In this document: in pieces, positions 8,575-18,267 of the stretch | Position numbering within the stretch: position 1 is the stretch's first letter | Layout: every line of letters starts with the position of its first letter | Origin: Candidatus Nitrotoga arctica | GTDB taxonomy: Bacteria; Pseudomonadota; Gammaproteobacteria; Burkholderiales; Gallionellaceae | NCBI RefSeq assembly: GCF_918378365.1 | Contig: NZ_OU912926.1 | Coordinates: 2,790,001 to 2,854,000 of the forward strand | Direction of reading: 5' to 3' | DNA: 64,000 bases | Made by a program: the position numbers and the translations under genes | The notes under the pieces: model-generated | What the model saw: the letters and a program-made list of their open reading frames with translations, nothing else | Told to the model about the DNA's origin: nothing | The model's database searches: none

Positions 8575-8973
8575 TTGGCTATAGGTTGGATTAACGCGCT
8601 GCGGGTCATACCCTGGAAAGATGTATTGGAAGCCGCGCCGGGCATGGTTAAAGGCGCGAAACGCCTTTTTACTGCGGCAAAGGATGAAACAAATAGCCAG
8701 CCTATGGCTGACAGTTCGTCAACGATGGTCTCTTTCGATGCTGAAGGACTCGCAAATTTAGACAATCGCGTTCGTCATCTTCAGGCGAAGATAATTGAAC
8801 TGAATTCTGACCATAACTCATCAGCCAAATTAATCAAATCACTTGCCGAACAAAATGCACACGTAGTTAATGTAATCGAAGTTTTAAAAGTTCGAATCAA
8901 GATCTTGATCTATATGTGTGTTTTACTGGCCATTACTCTGTCTACCTTGATATTTGTGGTGGTGCTGAAGTGA
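8575..8973 (+). CDS. Small tail-anchored membrane protein, TTG start
   Basis: A 132-residue protein of unknown function. The N-terminal third reads WINALRVIPWKDVLEAAPGM, then comes a Ser/Thr-rich linker. Residues ~60-105 look like a coiled coil (NRVRHLQAKIIELNSDHNSS), and residues ~109-131 form one strong hydrophobic helix at the C terminus. The TTG start is chosen because AGGAGGA at 8562-8568 sits 6 nt before it. No alternative ATG gives a sensible N terminus. From memory, similar short proteins occur in other betaproteobacteria, but I cannot name a family. Confidence 0.7.
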   Translation: MAIGWINALRVIPWKDVLEAAPGMVKGAKRLFTAAKDETNSQPMADSSSTMVSFDAEGLANLDNRVRHLQAKIIELNSDHNSSAKLIKSLAEQNAHVVNVIEVLKVRIKILIYMCVLLAITLSTLIFVVVLK

Positions 8974-9089
8974 AGAGTTAGAATGAACTCTAGGAGGACT
9001 CCTGTCAGACAGTAAACAAAACTCACTTGCTATAACAAGAGTTGAATATGATCTGCTGGCTGGCGCTTCCCCACTCTACGATCGGGGAA

Positions 9090-11231
9090 TTAGACCTCAA
9101 TTTCTTTTGTTTTACTCGTACTGGCTAAGCTGCTTTTCCGAAATTTAAGTGCCTCGTCGATCACAAACATAAATTCATTGAGTTCAAAGGGCTTGCAGAT
9201 ATAGCGAAAGAATCCTGCTTCCATTCCCTTCAAAATATGATGGGGCATGGCATCCGCGCTCAGTGCAACAATGGGGATGTGCGCTGTTAGCGGATCTTTG
9301 AGTAGAATCTCCATGGCTTCGATACCGTTCATATCAGGCAAGGCGATATCCATCAGAATCACATCTGGTAAATGAATACATGCCAGCTCGATACCCAGGT
9401 TGCCGTTACTCGCAATCAACAAGTGTATATCTGGACGATTCTCTTCAATAAGCTCTTGGATTAAGGATGAATTGATCGGATTATCTTCAAAATAGAGCAC
9501 GGTGTACTGCTGGGTGCCAGCATAGGTTTTTGCAGGCAGTTCCTGAGATTTGCATCCTTCCAGGGCAAGTTGAGGTTCCGTAGCCGAGATTAGTTCGAAC
9601 CAGAATACACTACCCACTCCGACGGTGCTGTCCACCCCGATTGAGCCTCCCATCAATTCGACCACTTGCTTGGTCACCGCCAGACCAATGCCAGTCCCTT
9701 CGATGGGCCCATTTTCTTGGCCAAGACGATTGAATGGCTGGAAAAGTTGCGTCAATTTTTCTGGGGGTAATCCCTCTCCCGTATCCTGAACGCTGATGCG
9801 AACGTACTCCGACGTACCCGTGACGCATTTCACCTCGACCGTTCCCTGCTCGCGATTGTATTTAATCGCGTTGGATAGCAGGTTGATCAAAGCCTGCTTT
9901 AACCGAGTCCGATCCGCCTTGACAGTCAAAGGGCTATCGAACTTGGGAAAAATCAACTGAATGCCATGTTGCTGTGCCTGAGGCTCGATCATAGCCTGAC
10001 TTTCGGATATAACCTCAGCCAAAGATACCGACTCTAGGTTCAGCGCAAGATTGCCGGACTCAATTGTCGCGAGATCCAGAATTTCGTTGATCAGCTCCAG
10101 CAAATACCAGCCTCCATGGAGAATCTCTTTAAGCCTTGCCATTTGAGTGGGCGTAGGCGTAGGAGAGCCGATTTCTATCAACTGGGCAAAACCAAGAATG
10201 GCATTGAGCGGCGTGCGCAATTCATGGCTCATGCTGGAAAGAAAATTCGATTTCGTAAGATTGGCTTTTTCTGCTGCTGCATGGGCGTTGATCAGTTCTG
10301 CTTGAACACGCTTACGTTCCACAATATCCTGACGCAGATGTTTATTCGCTTCCGCCAGTTCATTGGTGCGCTTTGCCACCAGCTCCTCAAGGCGCCAGCG
10401 GTGTTGCCGCAGCTCAGCCTCAATCTGTTTACTGTCAGTGATATCAACCAGAATACCCTGAAGGAATAGCGAGCGTCCCGATTCATCCCGCACTACGCTT
10501 GCTTCATCACGAAACCAAAAAACTGTTCCATCGCGGGACACCAGGCGATATTCACAACGCAGGGGAGTGCCGTTGGCGCGGCTCTTGGTCAGTTCATTTA
10601 ACACGCGCGTCCGGTCTTCTGGATGAATCTGGGTGAGATGTATTCCTGGAGTTTCCAGCCATTGTTCCGAGGAAAAATCCAGCACCTTGATTTGTGGGCT
10701 AATGTAAAGAACTCGATTGTCTTCGTCTAGCGCGGCGATATAGGTGATTGCCGGGATTTGCTCTACCAGGTTGCGGTATTTGGCCTCGGCTTGGAGCAGC
10801 TTATCTTCCGTCAGTTTCTTTTCCGTCAGCATCTGCCGCTCGCGCACCACGCGCTGGATGACGGTGGGTAACAATTCGAGATATTGCCGGTCCACATCCT
10901 TGACCAAGTAATCCCGTGCGCCACGCCTCATGGCCTCCACCGCGACTGCGGCGCTGTCAGCGCCGGTCAGCATCATCACGGGAACCGGAATCTCTCCTAT
11001 GTCGTCGGCCAGCTCAGTCAAAAACTCTAAACCATTCATGTCCGGCATGTGATAGTCAAGCAAAATACAGTCCGGCTTTTGCGCATGAGCGAACTGCAGC
11101 CCCTCTCGTCCGGTTTCGGCTTCTGTTAGCACATATTCGTAATCCGGGCATTGTGCTAGAGCGCGGCGACAGGCTAAACGGTCCACCATGTCATCATCAA
11201 CTATCAGTATGCGAATATGAGATTTTTTCAT
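9090..11231 (-). CDS. Hybrid histidine kinase REC-PAS-HisKA-HATPase-REC
   Basis: A soluble 713-residue hybrid kinase with no membrane helix. The N-terminal receiver has acceptor Asp59 (CILLDYHMPD). A PAS/PAC follows at ~150-270, then a coiled coil. HisKA has His336 in SHELRTPLNA. HATPase shows the N box LLSNAIKYN (~451-459), VQDTGEG and GTGIGLAVTK. The C-terminal receiver has acceptor Asp628 (VILMDIALPD). The leading receiver suggests it is switched by an upstream kinase, plausibly through the single receiver 52 bp upstream. The output regulator is not encoded in the window. Confidence 0.93.
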   Translation of the reverse strand: MKKSHIRILIVDDDMVDRLACRRALAQCPDYEYVLTEAETGREGLQFAHAQKPDCILLDYHMPDMNGLEFLTELADDIGEIPVPVMMLTGADSAAVAVEAMRRGARDYLVKDVDRQYLELLPTVIQRVVRERQMLTEKKLTEDKLLQAEAKYRNLVEQIPAITYIAALDEDNRVLYISPQIKVLDFSSEQWLETPGIHLTQIHPEDRTRVLNELTKSRANGTPLRCEYRLVSRDGTVFWFRDEASVVRDESGRSLFLQGILVDITDSKQIEAELRQHRWRLEELVAKRTNELAEANKHLRQDIVERKRVQAELINAHAAAEKANLTKSNFLSSMSHELRTPLNAILGFAQLIEIGSPTPTPTQMARLKEILHGGWYLLELINEILDLATIESGNLALNLESVSLAEVISESQAMIEPQAQQHGIQLIFPKFDSPLTVKADRTRLKQALINLLSNAIKYNREQGTVEVKCVTGTSEYVRISVQDTGEGLPPEKLTQLFQPFNRLGQENGPIEGTGIGLAVTKQVVELMGGSIGVDSTVGVGSVFWFELISATEPQLALEGCKSQELPAKTYAGTQQYTVLYFEDNPINSSLIQELIEENRPDIHLLIASNGNLGIELACIHLPDVILMDIALPDMNGIEAMEILLKDPLTAHIPIVALSADAMPHHILKGMEAGFFRYICKPFELNEFMFVIDEALKFRKSSLASTSKTKEIEV

Positions 11232-11283
11232 CGTAAAATCAGCACCTTGTTAGCCTAAAAATATACCCTGTGGTCTGAGCACA

Positions 11284-11697
11284 TCAGGGCATCTCACTGA
11301 TGGTCCAATAGGTATCGATCGAACGCATCACTTCCACAAATTGAAGGTAATCCACGGGTTTTGCCATATAGCCGGCCACGCCCAGGTTAAAACTGTTCAC
11401 CTTGTCCTGTTGCTCTTCAGACGTAGTCAACACAACCACCGGGATGCCTTTTAACTGGTCATCATGCTTCAATACCTGCAAAAACTCGATGCCGTTCATG
11501 ATAGGCATATTCAGGTCAAGCAAGATAATGCATGGTTTCTCGTTGTTAGAATCGCTCAAATAATTCAGAGCATCTTCGCCGTTTTCTTGCTGTATCAACG
11601 GATTCGTTACGTGAATATCTTTTAACGCGCGGATAACTGTCATGGTGTCCACTTGATCATCTTCCACCAGAAGAATGGGTTTGTTGGTAATTCTCAT
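11284..11697 (-). CDS. Single-domain response regulator (Rcp1/CheY-like)
   Basis: A 137-residue lone receiver. It has acidic-pocket residues in LLVEDDQVD, phospho-acceptor Asp61 in IILLDLNMPIMNG, conserved Thr in VVLTTSEEQQD and Lys in GYMAKPVD. There is no output domain. The RALKDIHVTNPLIQQENGED pattern resembles the Rcp1 subgroup that partners phytochrome-like or PAS kinases. It lies 14 bp downstream of a membrane kinase and 52 bp upstream of a hybrid kinase, so it probably shuttles phosphate between them. Confidence 0.93.
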   Translation of the reverse strand: MRITNKPILLVEDDQVDTMTVIRALKDIHVTNPLIQQENGEDALNYLSDSNNEKPCIILLDLNMPIMNGIEFLQVLKHDDQLKGIPVVVLTTSEEQQDKVNSFNLGVAGYMAKPVDYLQFVEVMRSIDTYWTISEMP

Positions 11698-11711
11698 GCT
11701 TTTCTTTTTCC

Positions 11712-13607
11712 TTAATTTGAACTTGCTGTTGTTACACTTTTGGGTAGCGTGAAGAAAAACGTGCTTCCCTCCCCGACTTTAGACTCCAACCATATCTTAC
11801 CACCATACATTTCCACAATTTTTTTCACCAGGGAAAGGCCGACGCCAGTACCCTCCACCCTGTCCCGCGGCGCCAAAGTCTGGAACAGCTGGAAGATTCG
11901 TTCAAAGTGCCGCAGCTCAATTCCTGACCCATTGTCGGCGATGATAAATTTCCACTGCTTATCCTCTGAGCTACAGGCGATGCGAATTTCGCCCTGTGGT
12001 TTGTCCATGTATTTGATGGCATTGGAGAGCAAGTTCTGAAATACCTGCTCGATGCGGGTCGGTTCTGCCATGACGGTCGGCAAAGTATTATCAATACTGA
12101 CCACAATATTGGCCGGTGGCGAAAGAAGGTCAAGCACCTCCCGCACTAGCTGGTCGAGGTCCACCGCAATCACCTTCTCCTTCACCTGGCCTACCCGCGA
12201 GTATTGCAAAATTCCATTAATCAGATTATCCATGCGGTATACCCTTTTAATAAGCAGACGCATATGTTCTTTACCCTCTTCATCAAACTTGTCCGAGTAA
12301 TCATGGGAAAGCCAACCTGCCAATGCGCTGATGGCTCGCAACGGCGCCTTAAGATCATGAGACACCACATAAGCAAAGCTTTTTAATTCTTCATGGGTGC
12401 TTTCAAGTTCGTGGATTAGACGCGCCCTCTGTTCCTCAGCCTGCTTACGCGCGCTAATGTCGCGTAAGGATCCGGTGAATATATGGCGTTCACCCTGGCG
12501 CGTTTCGATCACTGCCAGCTCCATGGGGAAGGTTGTTCCGTCCTTGCGCAGCCCCACCACCTCGCGGCTGATACCAATGATGTTTTTCTCTCGGGTCTGC
12601 AGGTAGCGGGCAAGATAACCATCGTGCGCCTCGCGGTAGGGAGCAGGCATGAGCATGGAAACATTTTTGTCGACTACCTCGGCCTCGGTGTAACCGAATA
12701 TGCGCTCGGCGGCGGAGTTGAAAGTTCCAATCACACCATATTCGTTAATTGTAATGATGCCCTCAATCAGGTTATTCAGCATGGCGCGGACATGCGTTTC
12801 GCTGTCGCGCAACTGACCGACGGTCTTCACCAGACTATCGTTCATTTCTTTCAGTGCTTGCAGCAGCTGGCCGATTTCATCCGCCGATCGAACTTCGATT
12901 TGCTGCGTAAAATCGCCTGCGGCAACGCTACGAGCAATCTCCACTGCTTTCTCCAGCGGCCTGAAAACAACTCGGGTGACCGCGACGCTGATCAATACGA
13001 CCAGTGCCAGTACAAAAATTATCAAGGCGATGAAAATATTGCGAATGGTCGCGTAGCGGTTTTGTTGGTATCTATACTCCTGTTTTGTAATATCTAATTG
13101 AAGATCAATCAGCGCGCTAATATCTTCCTTAACTAAGTCATAGAGGGGACGTACCTTCTCCACAACAATTTGATTCGCTTCTTTGATTTCGTGGGTACGC
13201 AAAGCGGCTACTGCTGGTATTAGACCCTCAGTGATGAATTTTTTGCGGTCCTGGGAGAATTTATCAGCCAGCTTTTCCTCCTCTGGAGTCAGATACGTCG
13301 CCAAGTACTCTTCCCAAGTCTTGTTAATCTCTTTGACGTTTTTTTCGAATGTTGCAGTGTTGTTGTCAATGACCTCAGGTGTGGGTGTCACCAAAGCAAC
13401 CGCGATGGAGAGACGGCTTTGCTGCAAGAGCGATTCAATATGCCCCAATTGGCCAAGCGGAATAACGCGATCCTCATAAACGGTTTTCAGACCGTCGTTA
13501 GCTTTGCTCATACCCAACAATCCCAGCATTTCGATTCCTAGCAGAAAGACTACCAAGAAAGAAAGAATGAAAATCAAGCGTGTTTTGATGGTCAAATTTT
13601 TAAACAT
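11712..13607 (-). CDS. Membrane histidine kinase with FixL-like PAS
   Basis: A 631-residue sensor kinase. TM1 spans ~10-32, a four-helix-bundle (4HB_MCP-like) periplasmic domain ~33-188, TM2 ~190-212 and HAMP ~212-265. A PAS at ~270-385 carries His328 and, 20 residues later, Arg348 in IIGISREVVG, the same spacing as the heme ligand and O2-contacting Arg of rhizobial FixL. HisKA has His417 (SHDLKAPLRA). HATPase has LLSNAIKYM, ADNGSGIE and GTGVGLSLVK. Heme binding is an inference because this motif also occurs in PAS domains of unproven ligand. It heads the three-gene phosphorelay cluster. Confidence 0.9.
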   Translation of the reverse strand: MFKNLTIKTRLIFILSFLVVFLLGIEMLGLLGMSKANDGLKTVYEDRVIPLGQLGHIESLLQQSRLSIAVALVTPTPEVIDNNTATFEKNVKEINKTWEEYLATYLTPEEEKLADKFSQDRKKFITEGLIPAVAALRTHEIKEANQIVVEKVRPLYDLVKEDISALIDLQLDITKQEYRYQQNRYATIRNIFIALIIFVLALVVLISVAVTRVVFRPLEKAVEIARSVAAGDFTQQIEVRSADEIGQLLQALKEMNDSLVKTVGQLRDSETHVRAMLNNLIEGIITINEYGVIGTFNSAAERIFGYTEAEVVDKNVSMLMPAPYREAHDGYLARYLQTREKNIIGISREVVGLRKDGTTFPMELAVIETRQGERHIFTGSLRDISARKQAEEQRARLIHELESTHEELKSFAYVVSHDLKAPLRAISALAGWLSHDYSDKFDEEGKEHMRLLIKRVYRMDNLINGILQYSRVGQVKEKVIAVDLDQLVREVLDLLSPPANIVVSIDNTLPTVMAEPTRIEQVFQNLLSNAIKYMDKPQGEIRIACSSEDKQWKFIIADNGSGIELRHFERIFQLFQTLAPRDRVEGTGVGLSLVKKIVEMYGGKIWLESKVGEGSTFFFTLPKSVTTASSN

Positions 13608-13799
13608 GTGAACCTGCGTTAATAATTACGGCACTGAATAATAGTGCTTTATTGCAATAAACGATGCCCTATAAAACTTCTGTCACTGGTTTTTAGGGCT
13701 GGTAATATCAATCAGCCCGCGCGCATGATTAGGACTCAGCCAACGCTTTCTTCCTATAATTTCTTCCCGCTCTACCCGGCCTTATTTTGTTCAAGGTAC

Positions 13800-15791
13800 C
13801 TAATTTTGTAGTACCGCTCCGTTTCTGGGAGGAAAGAAAAATTCACGTGGGTTACTCACAAAGCGAGCCCCCAGCATCTGAAACAATTCGCCAATACGAT
13901 TGAAACGTACTTGGCGCGCCTTCATCGCGACATAAAGAGCCAAGCCAAAACTCACCGCAAGATTGACTATCCCGATCAGCGCGATGCCTAACAGAGAAAT
14001 TGCTACTAGCTGCCAACTCACCATAAAATCAAGCGCAACCAACGCAAAAGCAAAGTTGGCTGACGAAAATGTGACGTGACGCACATCAATGAAAGGAAGA
14101 CCGAGCATAAAGCCAATCATCCCCATGCTACCGAGCATGATACCGAACGTAAAATTCCCCATTAACGCACCAAGATTGTCGCAGATATAAGCTGCAAAGC
14201 GGTCAAGTCGGTGCTCTCCTAATAATTTCCGCAACCAGTGCAATTGTTTTAAACGAGCAGGAATTCGAGTGTAAGCACACTTATTGTCGTAATAACCAGA
14301 GATCAACCCGGCAAAGAAAAGACACACACCAGCAATCGCGGCGTGAACCAAAGCCAAGCTATAGAAGGGATTGATATCATGCAATGTATGCCAGGCTTTC
14401 TCCTCCGACATCACCGGTGCGCCAGCCATGTAGCTTAACAACGCAATTAGCATGCCGGTTGGAATCGCGAGTATCACATTGCCAAAAATTGAAACGATCT
14501 GGGTGCGCCACACAATAGCGATGAGTTGCACTACCCCATCAAGCGGCGCTTTACCTTTACAGTTCAATGCAGCATTCTGATCAACCGTAGCCGCAATCAT
14601 CGCCGCAGTCATTGCTGGTTGTTTGGTGGCAACCGTAAAATGCATGACGTGTATCAGCAAAAAGCCAAAGGCATAGTTCATGCTGAAGAAAAAAGCTTGG
14701 GTAAAAGGCGCTAACATCATCTTGCTAATCCCGATCTTGATCAGCGCCATAAATCCGATTATAAAACCCGCTCCCATGGATGAGCGCAGCATATTAAAAT
14801 ACTCGCCTGGCGTCGCGGCAGCATAATGTTCACCGGTTTTCCCTGCATTCTCTGTAACCTGCAAAGCCACCAAATCGGTGACGCGAGTAAATACATCACG
14901 CACGCTGTACTTGCGATTCTCCTCACGCACCAATTCACGCAGCAAAGCCAAACTGCGCATCGTGGTTTCGTTCGGGTTGAGCAATACCAGCAAAGTTTGC
15001 AGCCGCTTGATCATCTGATTCACGCGCTGCAAATGGTATGTAAGGCTGATGCTCGCGCCATTTTGTAAAGCTTGCTTGCGCACCTTTACCAGCACCTCTT
15101 CGCATTGCTGCAGCAACACCGGGATATGCTTGTCGTCAGGTAGAGCAGGATCTCCGCTGAGATGAGCATGGTAGGCCCGGTAATAATCGCAGACCTCTAC
15201 GTTCTGCGCTAAAAACGGAGATTCGAAGCGTTCAATATCCGGATAATTACGCACCAGTTCATGTTCAAGTCCCGTGGATGCAATGCGATAGGACAGCATC
15301 TGAACTGCATCCAGCATTTCCTCCTGAATTTTTGCCCATCCGGGATGAGAGGGCTCCGCATCAAAATCAATACATTTCAATAATTCAATCCATACTTCAT
15401 CAGGAATCTGATCGACCCATAGATAATCAGTATGCTTATGGAACACGAGCCCGAACATATCCTTCAGGTAATCATCACGTGTTTCCTGCGGTAGTAAACG
15501 AAAGATGAAACGATTCCAGACTGTAGTAAAAAAACCTTCATTAGATAATATGCCGATATCGGCATAGAGATGGCTGTGGCGACGCTTCTCAAATAGTGCC
15601 AATACATAGCTCCGCAGTGCGGCAACATATTCTGGGTGCATCCTCAACAAAGTGATCAAAGCGCGCAAATTTGTCGTAGCCACCTCCCCGACATTTGGAT
15701 TCTTCGGCCGAATGCTATCGACCAGTTCAATCAACAGGGTTGAATCAGTCTCCTCGGGAGTTGCATGTATTTTTTTGAGTACAGATTCCAT
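13800..15791 (-). CDS. 'Site-specific recombinase' family membrane protein (PF10136)
   Basis: A 663-residue protein matching in character the Gcr/SpecificRecomb family (PF10136), which databases label a site-specific recombinase. The sequence does not look like a recombinase. The N-terminal ~330 residues are soluble and helical, and the C-terminal half has several hydrophobic helices, such as FGIMLGSMGMIGFMLGLPF and LVAISLLGIALIGIVNLAV. There are no tyrosine- or serine-recombinase motifs. I would treat it as a conserved betaproteobacterial inner-membrane protein of unknown function. It stands alone, 349 bp from the AsmA gene. Confidence 0.8.
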   Translation of the reverse strand: MESVLKKIHATPEETDSTLLIELVDSIRPKNPNVGEVATTNLRALITLLRMHPEYVAALRSYVLALFEKRRHSHLYADIGILSNEGFFTTVWNRFIFRLLPQETRDDYLKDMFGLVFHKHTDYLWVDQIPDEVWIELLKCIDFDAEPSHPGWAKIQEEMLDAVQMLSYRIASTGLEHELVRNYPDIERFESPFLAQNVEVCDYYRAYHAHLSGDPALPDDKHIPVLLQQCEEVLVKVRKQALQNGASISLTYHLQRVNQMIKRLQTLLVLLNPNETTMRSLALLRELVREENRKYSVRDVFTRVTDLVALQVTENAGKTGEHYAAATPGEYFNMLRSSMGAGFIIGFMALIKIGISKMMLAPFTQAFFFSMNYAFGFLLIHVMHFTVATKQPAMTAAMIAATVDQNAALNCKGKAPLDGVVQLIAIVWRTQIVSIFGNVILAIPTGMLIALLSYMAGAPVMSEEKAWHTLHDINPFYSLALVHAAIAGVCLFFAGLISGYYDNKCAYTRIPARLKQLHWLRKLLGEHRLDRFAAYICDNLGALMGNFTFGIMLGSMGMIGFMLGLPFIDVRHVTFSSANFAFALVALDFMVSWQLVAISLLGIALIGIVNLAVSFGLALYVAMKARQVRFNRIGELFQMLGARFVSNPREFFFPPRNGAVLQN

Positions 15792-16140
15792 TCATTTTGG
15801 TCCAGGTAAAGGTAGGTAGATCGGTGAGCAGGTTTCATATTTGCAATGTCTAAGCGACGGAGCGTTGAAATCAATATTGCATCCACCCAATAAGGTTTGG
15901 CTACAACCAACGCAAGAATGATAGAAACCCCGACAGCGTCTTGTTCTCCACAAGCGATGTTTCGATGGGAGGTCAAATACATTGAGGATTAAATGATGGG
16001 AAGATGTACAGTTATTTTGAATAACTGCAGATTCGTCAAATAGTTTTCTTTCTTAATTTAATCTATTGCACACTTGTTGCTGCCAGCCAATGAAACGGTC
16101 TAACTAAAGACTGGATTCGTGTGAAGTAATATTAGTTGGA
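15792..16140. other. Intergenic region, 349 bp
   Basis: This gap lies between the start of the PF10136 gene and the 3' end of the AsmA-family gene, both on the minus strand. It should contain the promoter of the PF10136 gene and the end of the AsmA transcript. No RNA gene, strong hairpin or conserved ORF was seen. Confidence 0.35.
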
Positions 16141-18156
16141 TCAAGGCATAGATCCGCGCCTTGGTCCAACTACCGCCTTATGCGACGCGGGTTCCTGCGT
16201 TTTCTGAATAAGCCGTCCGCAATCACTGTCCAGGCCTGGTCCGGTTTCAATAAGAGGGATCAGAGCGAGTAACGGATTAATCACACCAAGCAATACCGCA
16301 CCCAAGCCGCGCTCAGCAAGTTTGACCTTGTCCAGTTGCACCGCAGGCTTGGCTAAAGTCCCGCGTATATGAATAGGGCCGCGAAATGACACCAAGCTTA
16401 CATCTTTTGGTTGCGGGTTTAACGTCAAATCCAGCGTCTCTTTGCCAAAATCGATAGTACCAGTGCCACCGATATTAGTGTCCACCGTATCGAGAACCAG
16501 CGCATTGGCCGCCATCACGCCATTCTTGACGCTAAAATCGGCGACGCCGCAACGGATGCGCGTGGGCTGATCACCCTTCACCTTGAATCTAAGCCATTCC
16601 CACAAATCTAGACCAATTATTTCAATCATCTCGTTACTGATCTCACCCCCTGCAATGACGAGACCGAGCTTGCCATTTGAGGTTGCCAGCATATGCGCTA
16701 CCGAGTTGCCCTTCCCAGTTATATCGAATGCGCCATTGATCTCGCCGATGCTTGCTTTGGACAAATCGACCGTCGGCAATAACTTACCCAGCAAAAGTTT
16801 TTTTGCTTGAACTTTAACATGTGCCCGGATCGGATCTTCTTTACCATCGAGCGAAACCACGGCGACAAGATTACCGCCAGCCAAGCCAAAGTTAAGCGGA
16901 TTAAGCGTCAGCACGGAATCTCGCAGTTTCAGATGAACTACCAGATCTTCGATAGGCAGCGCCTTGGCGCGATGGATGGACTTTGCGCGCAGTTTTACGT
17001 CCGCATCCATGGTGCTCCAACGGTCAGTTTTGAACGGCTCGGCAGGCAACACGCGAGTATTGACTGAGATTGCTACCCGCTGGTCAGACGACGAAGCAGG
17101 AGCCTTTATGGCTTTTGCGGCACTCCCCTGTTTGGCGCCAATCAGTGGGCCTAAATCCGCCAGATAGAGTACCTTGGAAACCAGTTCACCTTGCATGAAT
17201 GGGCGTTTACCGCCGGTATCGACTTGCAGCGTACCGGCAATGTCACTCTTGCCTGTCTTGCCTGCAAAATTTTCATAACGCCATTTGTGTTCGCTGTGCA
17301 TCAGGTGACCCTTGGTCGAATAGGGGGGAGTTTCTGGAAGCGCGACACCAATCAATGGAAAAAGATCTGCGAGACTATCGCCACGCAAAACGAGATTCAA
17401 ATCGATCGCAGAAATTTTGGTCAAACCGGTAATTGTTCCATCGGCCTGCGCGGCAGTATTTCCTATTGTGGCATCGATCTTCAATGGATAGGGCATTGCT
17501 TCATCACGCAGGGCTAACACCGACCCGCCCGTACCATGCACCGCGAGTAGAAGGCCTTGGAACTTCCCCTTGGCACTGAAAACAATGCCCGTTTTAGCCG
17601 TGCCATCTTTTCGCTCACCTTGCGTCGAAATTTCTGCCTGGATACTGATTTTTTTCACGGGGTCGTCGTACGCGAATCGCCCGTGATCAAGTAGTATATG
17701 GTCAATATGGATGCGCGAATCCTCATTCTTCTGATCATGGTCAAGCAACCAGTTCTTCCGACCGTCTGCGCTCTGCTCCAGGAAAACTATTGGACGCTCA
17801 AGACGCACTTCGGGCAACACCACGTTTTTCCTGAGCAACTCTGACAAATCAATGGTGAATTCGACGCCATCAACTGCAACCATTTGTTTTTCCTTGGCCC
17901 ATGGCGGATTGGCAAACGTAATGCGTTCAGCGCGAAACGATGGTCGTGGCCAAGCAAGATGAGCGGACAAATCGCCATTGATTACCAATTGACGACCCGT
18001 CTTTTCCGTAGCCATACGCTCTATCGGCCCACGCAACCAATTCCAATTGAAAAACGCAATAATCAGAACGATCAACAGGGTTATCCCGAGCAAAAAGCCG
18101 CCAACCCATTTCAACAAACGGCGCAACACCATGAAAGACTGTCCATTGGATTTCAT
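16141..18156 (-). CDS. AsmA-family protein
   Basis: A 671-residue protein with one N-terminal membrane helix (about 15-35, GGFLLGITLLIVLIIAFF) and a long periplasmic beta-rich body. AsmA features include IERMATEKTGRQLVINGDL near the N terminus and the C-terminal domain with GTGTIDFGKETLDLTLNPQP. The family bridges the periplasm and is linked to phospholipid transport and outer-membrane homeostasis. The ATG start has AGAGGT 6 nt upstream. It lies 111 bp downstream of the cyclic glucan synthase on the same strand and may be co-transcribed with it. Confidence 0.9.
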   Translation of the reverse strand: MKSNGQSFMVLRRLLKWVGGFLLGITLLIVLIIAFFNWNWLRGPIERMATEKTGRQLVINGDLSAHLAWPRPSFRAERITFANPPWAKEKQMVAVDGVEFTIDLSELLRKNVVLPEVRLERPIVFLEQSADGRKNWLLDHDQKNEDSRIHIDHILLDHGRFAYDDPVKKISIQAEISTQGERKDGTAKTGIVFSAKGKFQGLLLAVHGTGGSVLALRDEAMPYPLKIDATIGNTAAQADGTITGLTKISAIDLNLVLRGDSLADLFPLIGVALPETPPYSTKGHLMHSEHKWRYENFAGKTGKSDIAGTLQVDTGGKRPFMQGELVSKVLYLADLGPLIGAKQGSAAKAIKAPASSSDQRVAISVNTRVLPAEPFKTDRWSTMDADVKLRAKSIHRAKALPIEDLVVHLKLRDSVLTLNPLNFGLAGGNLVAVVSLDGKEDPIRAHVKVQAKKLLLGKLLPTVDLSKASIGEINGAFDITGKGNSVAHMLATSNGKLGLVIAGGEISNEMIEIIGLDLWEWLRFKVKGDQPTRIRCGVADFSVKNGVMAANALVLDTVDTNIGGTGTIDFGKETLDLTLNPQPKDVSLVSFRGPIHIRGTLAKPAVQLDKVKLAERGLGAVLLGVINPLLALIPLIETGPGLDSDCGRLIQKTQEPASHKAVVGPRRGSMP

Positions 18157-18267
18157 CAGGCACCTCTATAAAAACATTACATTTTTAAAAAACTCCAAAA
18201 AAATATTTGATCAAATACTTTGGTACGGGTGAAGTCTGGCGCTCACATTAATCAAAGCTGCACTGTT

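Noticed and set aside
15731..15982. 83-codon minus-strand ORF overlapping the start of the PF10136 gene
   Set aside because: It overlaps the well-supported start in another frame and shows no family resemblance.
18160..18176. GGCACCTCTA near the AsmA start, resembling the TIR of the 315-bp element
   Set aside because: The match is only 10 bp with no partner nearby, and it coincides with the AsmA ribosome-binding site. Probably chance.
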